Source of the DNA: Blautia wexlerae DSM 19850
GTDB taxonomy: Bacteria > Bacillota > Clostridia > Lachnospirales > Lachnospiraceae
Assembly (NCBI RefSeq): GCF_025148125.1
Contig: NZ_CP102267.1
Coordinates: 4,474,501-4,538,500 of the forward strand
DNA length: 64,000 bases
Direction of reading: 5' to 3'
In this document: piece after piece, positions 59,184 to 64,000 of the stretch
Position numbering within the stretch: the stretch's first letter is position 1
Layout of the letters: each line of letters starts with the position of its first letter
The notes under the pieces: model-generated
Told to the model about the DNA's origin: nothing
The model's database searches: none
Seen by the model: the letters and a program-made list of their open reading frames with translations, nothing else
Made by a program: the position numbers and the translations under genes

Positions 59184-59353
59184 TTTCCTCTTGCATGGAA
59201 GATACAGCAAACAAAAAGCCCAGTAAAGAGTGCAAAGCACCACCAATGGTGGCAAGGCTCTTGACAGGGCTTTTTCTTTTCTGTTGTGGGGTAATCAAGA
59301 GGAAGAAAGAAAAAGTGTGCATTTTTGTTCCATAAATGCTAAGGGTATGCTGA

Positions 59354-59415
59354 TTTTTATTGTGGCGGATATATGGAACTGTTATAATATGGATATGAAG
59401 AAAGCGACAAATTTG
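59354..59415 (+). promoter_or_regulatory. Cassette promoter module, copy 1
   Basis: TTGTGG (59360-59365), 17 bases, TATAAT (59383-59388), followed by ATGGATATGAAGAAA. The same block with a few changes lies at 60116-60180. Rest of the 59184-59493 gap: an inverted ACTGGGCTTTTTG-like hairpin area and no gene. Confidence 0.65.
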
Positions 59416-59493
59416 AAAGTGTTAATAATTTTCAAACAGCCTCATTGCATGGAAATAAGAAACAGACTATCCTTAAAGTAGGAGGTGGCACAA

Positions 59494-59972
59494 ATGGCAA
59501 ATGAAGATAAAAAAGATTTTAATGCTATGTTGCATGATAGTAAGGATATGCCAAAATTTCAAATTATCATAGACCAGAAAAGTATTGAGAAATATGGTGG
59601 AAACAAAATGTATTTTGCTCCCCGATTGACTATGACAAAGTAATGAAAAAAGTTCCGTATGGTAAAGTGATTACGGTTGGAAAAATACGAGAACACTTTG
59701 CAAAATTGAGTGGTGCAGATTTTACAGAGCCGATTACAGCGGGTATATTTGTTTCTATTGTAGCGTGGGCGAGTTATCAGCGTTCCGAAGATGAAACACC
59801 CTATTGGAGAACATTAAAAGCAAACGGAGAATTAAATGCTAAATATCCAAATGGTATTGAAGCACAGAAAGAAAAATTAGAAGCAGAGGGACATACCATT
59901 ATTCAAAAGGGGCGTAAAAATATACGATACTATGTAAAGGACTATGAAAATTCTCTTTTTGATTTGAAATAG
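59494..59972 (+). pseudogene. MGMT/alkyltransferase-like protein gene, frameshifted
   Basis: The first part (MANEDKKDFNAMLHDSKDMP, then FQIIIDQKSIEKYGGNKMYFAP) starts after AGGAGGTGGCACAA. After CCCC at 59620-59623 one base appears to be missing. The right continuation IDYDKVMKKVPYGKVITVGKIREH is in another frame, open to 59972 (an ATG at 59643 could start it). Joined, it is a ~159-residue MGMT-family protein, with the HTH VPYGKVITVGKI and GIFVSIVAWASYQR. I do not see the PCHR alkyl acceptor. Either an inactive gene or a one-base sequencing error in the C run. A DNA-repair or DNA-binding role is inferred. Confidence 0.75.
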
Positions 59973-59985
59973 GCAAATTCTATTT

Positions 59986-60042
59986 CACAATTTCATATCT
60001 CTATACACAAAGCAGTTAGTCTTAGGATTGACTGCTTTTTTC
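59986..60042 (+). terminator. Cassette terminator module, copy 1
   Basis: CACAATTTCATATCTCTATA then ACACAAAGCAGTTAGTCTTA and ACTGCTTTTTT; an AAAGCAGT...ACTGCTTTTT terminator. Nearly identical to 60841-60895. Confidence 0.75.
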
Positions 60043-60115
60043 ATACCTAAATTTCAGATTGGAGTGATGAAATGGTGTTTGTTAGAGCTGTTCACTAAGA
60101 TTATCGGTGCATAAA

Positions 60116-60180
60116 ATTTTATTGTGGTGCAGATATGAAAATGATATAATGTGGATATGAAGAAACGGACAAACTAGAAT
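60116..60180 (+). promoter_or_regulatory. Cassette promoter module, copy 2
   Basis: TTGTGG (60122-60127), 17 bases, TATAAT (60145-60150), then GTGGATATGAAGAAA, aligning with 59354-59415. It drives the DHFR gene 100 bp downstream. Confidence 0.65.
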
Positions 60181-60280
60181 TTGTCGAGTCAAGTTAGTTC
60201 GAGATAATTTTGAGTTTGTTAAGATGTGGTGCACTTGATGGAATCACAGGTACGACATCATATTATGGAGGATGAAATAG

Positions 60281-60775
60281 ATGATAGGTTTGATTGTTGC
60301 GAGGTCAAAGAATAATGTTATAGGCAAGAATGGTAATATACCATGGAAAATAAAGGGAGAACAAAAGCAATTTAGAGAGTTAACAACGGGTAATGTGGTT
60401 ATTATGGGGCGAAAGTCTTATGAAGAAATCGGTCATCCGTTGCCTAATAGAATGAATATTGTTGTTTCCACCACAACAGAGTATCAAGGAGATAATTTAG
60501 TTTCAGTTAAATCATTAGAAGATGCATTATTATTGGCTAAAGGACGAGATGTATACATATCTGGTGGATATGGACTATTTAAGGAAGCTTTGCAAATAGT
60601 AGATAAAATGTATATCACAGAAGTAGATTTAAATATTGAAGATGGAGATACATTCTTTCCAGAATTTGATATCAATGATTTTGAAGTTTTGATAGGGGAA
60701 ACACTTGGTGAGGAAGTGAAATATACGAGAACATTTTATGTAAGGAAAAATGAATTGAGTAGATTTTGGATTTAG
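60281..60775 (+). CDS. dfrF: Trimethoprim-type dihydrofolate reductase (DfrF-like)
   Basis: A 164-residue dihydrofolate reductase. It begins MIGLIVARSKNNVIGKNGNIPW (Met20-loop), then VVIMGRKSYEEIG, YISGGYGLFKEAL and VKYTRTFY, all family blocks. I recognise it as very close to DfrF, a mobile, trimethoprim-insensitive enzyme first described in Enterococcus and now known from gut Firmicutes; identity cannot be measured here. GGAGGATGAAATAG precedes the ATG. It lies inside a promoter-terminator module duplicated from the preceding gene, in a mobile element, so it was acquired. No chromosomal thyA or folA context. Resistance is predicted, not shown. Confidence 0.9.
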   Translation: MIGLIVARSKNNVIGKNGNIPWKIKGEQKQFRELTTGNVVIMGRKSYEEIGHPLPNRMNIVVSTTTEYQGDNLVSVKSLEDALLLAKGRDVYISGGYGLFKEALQIVDKMYITEVDLNIEDGDTFFPEFDINDFEVLIGETLGEEVKYTRTFYVRKNELSRFWI

Positions 60776-60840
60776 GGTGTTTTCATAAATATATTGCTTT
60801 TTATGCATATATAAATTGTTGTAAGACAAATCCCAGTTTG

Positions 60841-60895
60841 ACAATTTCATATCCATACACACAAAGCAGTTAGTCTTAGGATTGACTGCTTTTTA
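60841..60895 (+). terminator. Cassette terminator module, copy 2
   Basis: ACAATTTCATATCCATACAC then ACAAAGCAGTTAGTCTTAGG and ATTGACTGCTTTTT, matching 59986-60042 over about 50 bases. Confidence 0.75.
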
Positions 60896-60966
60896 AAAAG
60901 ACACCATTTAGGTGTAATGATGTCTTTTGGGTGTTATTTTATAGGTCATATCAAGGCTCATTCAAT

Positions 60967-60988
60967 CGTGGTAAATTCGTGGTAAAAT
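60967..60988 (+). repeat. Tandem GTGGTAAA repeats near element right end
   Basis: CGTGGTAAATTCGTGGTAAA, also present as GCGTGGTTAAAATCGTGGTA at 55450-55469 near the left end. Similar tandem DR2-type sites bind the N-terminal domain of Tn916 integrase. Confidence 0.55.
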
Positions 60989-61140
60989 GAGTTTTTTCTA
61001 TACTTCAAAATACTTGAAAGTATAGTGTTTATGCGGATAATCGAAAATTAGATATAAAATTTATATATAAATTTTAATGCAATTATTGATATTTATTTGC
61101 ATTATGAATATAATAAAAGAAAAAAGCAGGAGGTGTTCTT

Positions 61141-61464
61141 ATGGCAATTGCAACAAATATTTTACAATGTCTGGTTCCAATTTCACAATTCAACAAAGGC
61201 CAGGCTTCAAAAATATTTGACCGTTTACGTTCCGAAAAAGAATTAATCGTACTAAAGAATAATCAACCATCAGCAATCATCCTGTCTCCCGAAGAATACA
61301 CCAGACTCACAGAGATAGAAGAAGATTATTTCTTATTGCTGGAAGCCAACAAACGACTCGAAGAAAACGGTTCAAAACCGACAGTTCCATTATCCTCTGT
61401 TTTAGATGAACTTGGAATAACCGAAAAAGAATTAGAAGAAACGGAGGATGTTGCTATCGAATGA
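61141..61464 (+). CDS. Type II antitoxin, Phd/YefM-like
   Basis: A 107-residue protein with a Phd/YefM-type N-terminal DNA-binding part: LVPISQFNKGQASKIFDRLRSEKELIVLKNNQPSAIILSPEEYTRL. The C-terminal half is acidic (LGITEKELEETEDVAIE) and probably disordered until it wraps the toxin. GGAGGTGTTCTT precedes the ATG. Its stop overlaps the start of the toxin gene (ATGA, 61461-61464), the standard arrangement. It lies just outside the inferred right end of the mobile element. It should repress its own promoter with the toxin. Confidence 0.87.
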   Translation: MAIATNILQCLVPISQFNKGQASKIFDRLRSEKELIVLKNNQPSAIILSPEEYTRLTEIEEDYFLLLEANKRLEENGSKPTVPLSSVLDELGITEKELEETEDVAIE

Positions 61465-61790
61465 CATGGAATATAGAATTTCTCGAAGAAGCTAAAAAGG
61501 ATCTGAAAAAACTGGATCATTCCGTACAGCTCCAAGTTGTAAAAGGAATTGAAAAAGTCAGAAAAAATCCTCTTCCCACAGATAAAGGAGGATATGGAAA
61601 ACCTCTCGGAAATAAAAACGGAATCAATCTTACAAATCTTTTAAAAATAAAATTCCGGGATTTAGGTATCCGAGTAGTTTACAAATTGGAATATGTAGAT
61701 GACATTATGAAAATAATCGTCATCTCAGCACGAACAGATGAAGCAGTATACAAAGAAGCTGCTAAAAGACGAGAGAAAAATAAATTCTGA
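61461..61790 (+). CDS. RelE/ParE-superfamily toxin
   Basis: A 109-residue toxin: WNIEFLEEAKKDLKKLDHSVQLQV at the start, GNKNGINLTNLLKIKFRDLGIRVVYKLEY in the middle and ISARTDEAVYKEAAKR at the end, the RelE-type beta-sheet core with basic residues. It is probably an mRNA endonuclease acting at the ribosome, or a gyrase poison of ParE type; the subtype cannot be told by eye. Coupled to the antitoxin by an ATGA overlap. A terminator follows at 61812. Confidence 0.88.
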   Translation: MTWNIEFLEEAKKDLKKLDHSVQLQVVKGIEKVRKNPLPTDKGGYGKPLGNKNGINLTNLLKIKFRDLGIRVVYKLEYVDDIMKIIVISARTDEAVYKEAAKRREKNKF

Positions 61791-61811
61791 TTTCATAAGA
61801 ATAGTACATCC

Positions 61812-61858
61812 AAAAGCATTGTAACAATATCTCATCCGCATTGTTACAATGCTTTTTT
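61812..61858 (+). terminator. Terminator of the toxin-antitoxin operon
   Basis: AAAAGCATTGTAACAAT and ATTGTTACAATGCTTTTTT arms with a ~11-base loop. Confidence 0.85.
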
Positions 61859-61945
61859 AGGTTTTACTAACCTCTATAAATAATTGACCATTCCAGTCAT
61901 CTACGTTATCATAATAGTATCACACCTTTTAAGGAGGAAATTCCA

Positions 61946-62356
61946 ATGAAAAAATTCATGGAAGAATTCAAAGCATTTGCCCTGCGTGGCAATGTCATGG
62001 ACATGGCAGTCGGTGTTATTATCGGAGGTGCTTTTTCCGGAATCGTAACCTCTCTGACCGACAACTTCATCAATCCGATTCTTAACGTACTCACAGGTGG
62101 AGCTACATACACACTTCAGGATGTATCCGGATTCGCATCCTCATTCATCGCATCCGTAGTAAACTTCATCATTATGGCCTTCATCCTCTTCTGCCTGCTC
62201 AAAGCCGTAAACAAAGTCACCTCCCTCGGTGCAAAAAAAGAAGAACCTGCCGCTCCGACAACTAAGAAATGTCCATTCTGTATGAGTGAAATTGACATCA
62301 AAGCAACACGCTGTCCACACTGTACTTCACAGTTACCGGAAGAGAATGCGGAATAA
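61946..62356 (+). CDS. mscL: Large-conductance mechanosensitive channel with C-terminal zinc ribbon
   Basis: A 136-residue MscL. FKAFALRGNVMDMAVGVIIGGAFSGIVTSL (residues about 7-36) is the signature of the N-terminal helix and first membrane segment; the second segment is FIASVVNFIIMAFILFCLL near residue 70. It opens under membrane tension to release solutes in osmotic downshock. Unlike the standard protein it ends in a zinc ribbon, CPFCMSEIDIKATRCPHC, instead of the usual charged C-terminal helix. AAGGAGGAAATTCC precedes the ATG. The zinc ribbon may bind a partner or sense metal (inference). Confidence 0.95.
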   Translation: MKKFMEEFKAFALRGNVMDMAVGVIIGGAFSGIVTSLTDNFINPILNVLTGGATYTLQDVSGFASSFIASVVNFIIMAFILFCLLKAVNKVTSLGAKKEEPAAPTTKKCPFCMSEIDIKATRCPHCTSQLPEENAE

Positions 62357-62372
62357 TCCGTAACCGTCCAGT

Positions 62373-62440
62373 ATGTTCGAAAAATGCTTTACACAAGATG
62401 TGCGTCACAATTTGTTGGAATGATTTTTCAAACACGAACG
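62373..62440. repeat. Repeat family Z, copy 3
   Basis: TGTTCGAAAAATGCTTTACA, CAAGATGTGCGTCACAATTT and GATTTTTCAAACACGAAC form a short version of the 39808-39969 element with degenerate inverted ends. Confidence 0.65.
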
Positions 62441-62522
62441 ACCTTTTGACCCTGACGTTTTTCGCCAATGTGCCAGTCCTTTTTACTGTATTATATTTTG
62501 CATACACACTATTCTGCTGTCT

Positions 62523-64000
62523 CTATTCCTTTTCTCGCTCCTGCTCCAGCAGCCTGAATGACAATTCCAGATAAAAAATTTCCTCCGGATCATCCAGCTC
62601 AGACTGCAGGATTTCCTTAATCCTGTCCAGCCTGTAAAGAAACGTACTGCGGTGGATAAACAATTCCCTTGCCGCCTGAGTTGCACTGAGATGCTGCTCC
62701 AGATACACTCTCAATGTCTCCATATACTGAGTCTGATTCTCCTCATCATGCTTCTTCAATTCCAGCAGCCCTTCATGACAGATCATTGTTCCCGGCAGTC
62801 TTCTTGTTGCCTGTTCCAGAATATAAGTCAATGCCACCTGACCGAAATAATGAATCCACAGATAAGGCTTCTTACGGCTTCCTACATCCAGAGCCGTCTT
62901 CGCCTGCACATACTGCCGTCTCAGACTCATATGTCCTGTCATCACCCTGCTGTATCCGGCTTTCAGATAAGTATCCCTGATAAAATAAACCAGTTTTCCG
63001 GCTACTTCCTCCTGACTTTTTCCAAGTCTGGTAAGGTCAAAAAACGCCACAATTTCATCCTGATAAAGAAAACTCACAGAATCCTCAAATTTCTTCTTAA
63101 TATATCGGCAGATTGCCTTTGTGGAAAGATTCTGCTGATTCAGATAGGTAATCTGCAGGATCAGGCACATATATTCATGATTTCCACTCCATCCCAGTTC
63201 ACTCAGTTCTCTACTCACCTGCATATAATCCGCAGTTCTGTCCGACAAAATCCTGACAAAAATCTGCTCCATATCCCTGTCCGGATCCTCTTCCTCCGCT
63301 TCATGCGCAAGCAAATACTCCAGTTTCTCCACCAGAATATCCAGTACACAGATAACTCTCAGTGTAATCTCTGATCTGCACTCAGTCAAAACCAGCCTGT
63401 GAGTTGCTTTCCCATCCACAAACAGATTTCTGTTCATCGAACGACATCCACTGATGTAAGCCGGAAACATCACATATTCATGCGTATCTGCCATATCTCG
63501 ATAAGTCTCATTCTGCAGAAGCGCATTTACATATTCCATATTCAACCCGTCATCTGTATACAGCCGCGCCCTCGGCGGCAGATACTCGCTTCCCGCTTCC
63601 GCCACGAAGGTAAAATCCAGTCCTGTTACAGTCATCGGATTCTGCAGAAATTCCGATGTCACCTGCAAAAGCCTGTCCATTCCGGCGTGTTCTAACATCA
63701 AATTATGGAGCTTCCGTTCCCATTCATCAGCCGCATCAAAAATCTCCTGCACATCATTCATAAATTCTGCTATTTCTTCCAGACTATCAAGTGCAATATG
63801 AATATACGGAATCTGCTGAAGCTCTTCTGATGCAGCATCAATTTCCTCTCTCCCACAAAATACCCAGAGTATATTTTCAGCAGTCAGAACTGCCGATTCC
63901 CACTCTTTGTCATATCTCTGTACCACATAAACATGCCCATGTCGAAATGTTTCTTTTTTTTCATAACACAAAAAGGGGCGCAGATATCCGTCTGAACCGG
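62523..64000 (-). CDS. PucR-family transcriptional regulator, 5' end outside window
   Basis: The frame is open from the window end at 64000, so the N-terminus is missing; a TTG at 63971 is a poor start since coding-like sequence continues upstream. About 490 residues are visible. The C-terminus is a PucR-type HTH (HTH_30): METLRVYLEQHLSATQAARELFIHRSTFLYRLDRIKEIL. The middle is a GGDEF-like sensor region without GGDEF residues (VAFFDLTRLGKSQEEV). Regulators of this type control purine catabolism, diacid or sugar metabolism in Firmicutes. No target genes are in view. The family is firm, the ligand unknown. Confidence 0.87.
   Translation of the reverse strand, partial: GSDGYLRPFLCYEKKETFRHGHVYVVQRYDKEWESAVLTAENILWVFCGREEIDAASEELQQIPYIHIALDSLEEIAEFMNDVQEIFDAADEWERKLHNLMLEHAGMDRLLQVTSEFLQNPMTVTGLDFTFVAEAGSEYLPPRARLYTDDGLNMEYVNALLQNETYRDMADTHEYVMFPAYISGCRSMNRNLFVDGKATHRLVLTECRSEITLRVICVLDILVEKLEYLLAHEAEEEDPDRDMEQIFVRILSDRTADYMQVSRELSELGWSGNHEYMCLILQITYLNQQNLSTKAICRYIKKKFEDSVSFLYQDEIVAFFDLTRLGKSQEEVAGKLVYFIRDTYLKAGYSRVMTGHMSLRRQYVQAKTALDVGSRKKPYLWIHYFGQVALTYILEQATRRLPGTMICHEGLLELKKHDEENQTQYMETLRVYLEQHLSATQAARELFIHRSTFLYRLDRIKEILQSELDDPEEIFYLELSFRLLEQEREKE

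Larger units (their letters stand above)
55285..61086. mobile_element. Decayed Tn916-related mobilizable element with DHFR cargo
   Basis: About 5.8 kb bounded by an exact 19-bp inverted repeat: ATAATTGCATTAAAATTTA at 55285-55303, complement at 61068-61086. Order: Tn916-type integrase, xis (frameshifted), Rep_trans/MobT-like gene (frameshifted), a hairpin-rich gap, XRE regulator, MGMT-like gene (frameshifted), dfrF-like gene. GTGGTAAA direct repeats lie near both ends (55399, 55451-55470, and 60968-60986), in keeping with integrase arm sites. No conjugation genes are present, so mobility would need a helper. The boundary is inferred from the inverted repeat and flanking genes, not from a known empty site. 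Confidence 0.7.

Noticed and set aside
1..64000. CRISPR arrays, rRNA and tRNA genes
   Set aside because: No regularly spaced repeats and no tRNA- or rRNA-like sequence were recognised; the T-box and riboswitch regions were the only structured RNAs noticed.

Overview
The window looks like chromosome of a gut Lachnospiraceae (Firmicutes, Clostridia; Blautia/Ruminococcus-like). Supporting signs are moderate GC, near-universal AGGAGG ribosome binding sites, a reverse rubrerythrin under PerR, a T-box on metG, an oxygen-sensitive sulfatase-maturing radical SAM enzyme, a glgC-glgD pair, and Tn916-family integrase remains. I found no rRNA, tRNA or CRISPR array. The assignment is inferred from gene content only.

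Layout. 1-1.5 kb: 3' part of a DUF885 peptidase-like gene. 1.5-14.5 kb: a nearly complete Ter/TelA chemical-stress locus. One minus operon carries yceG-like, telA, three terD paralogues, a Ca2+-type P-ATPase and a HAD phosphatase. A CitE-like TIM-barrel lyase lies on plus. A marR gene with two unusual phosphoribosyltransferases (TRSP and StiP types) lies on minus. 14.7-21.8 kb: capA, tatD, a molybdopterin set (MOSC, mogA, moaC) whose leader looks like a yybP-ykoY (Mn2+) riboswitch, and metG under a T-box. 22-29.8 kb: anaerobic sulfatase maturase, LysR regulator, split chromate transporter, AraC regulator, Cys-type sulfatase and a GPH sugar symporter. 29.8-32.1 kb: wreckage of a three-recombinase element lying between group II intron-like pieces. 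32.1-37 kb: an ATPase_2/DUF234 gene between direct repeats, perR, rubrerythrin, a coiled-coil protein and a D,D-carboxypeptidase. 37.3-39.6 kb: rpmG-secE-nusG-rplK-rplA. 40-51.5 kb: a surface-polymer cluster (initiating sugar transferase, GT2, acyltransferase, cytidylyltransferase-Gfo fusion, LicD-TPR fusion, degenerate LicD paralogue, ThDP enzyme, SDR). 52-55 kb: glgC, glgD and ribosomal protein L25. 55.3-61.1 kb: a decayed Tn916-related mobilizable element carrying a trimethoprim-type dihydrofolate reductase (DfrF-like). 61.1-64 kb: Phd/RelE pair, mscL with a zinc ribbon, and a PucR-type regulator running off the window.

Several families of palindromic intergenic repeats are scattered through the window and are not explained by any gene. 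Two copies form ~190-bp near-perfect hairpins sharing the same central loop. Another family is found at five or more sites, and one copy supplies the stop codon of a glycosyltransferase.

The most rewarding points for follow-up are the Mn2+-type riboswitch in front of moaC, the LicD/cytidylyltransferase surface-polymer cluster with its degenerate partner domains, the paired promoter-gene-terminator cassettes in the mobile element, the complete Ter biosynthetic locus, and the repeat families.
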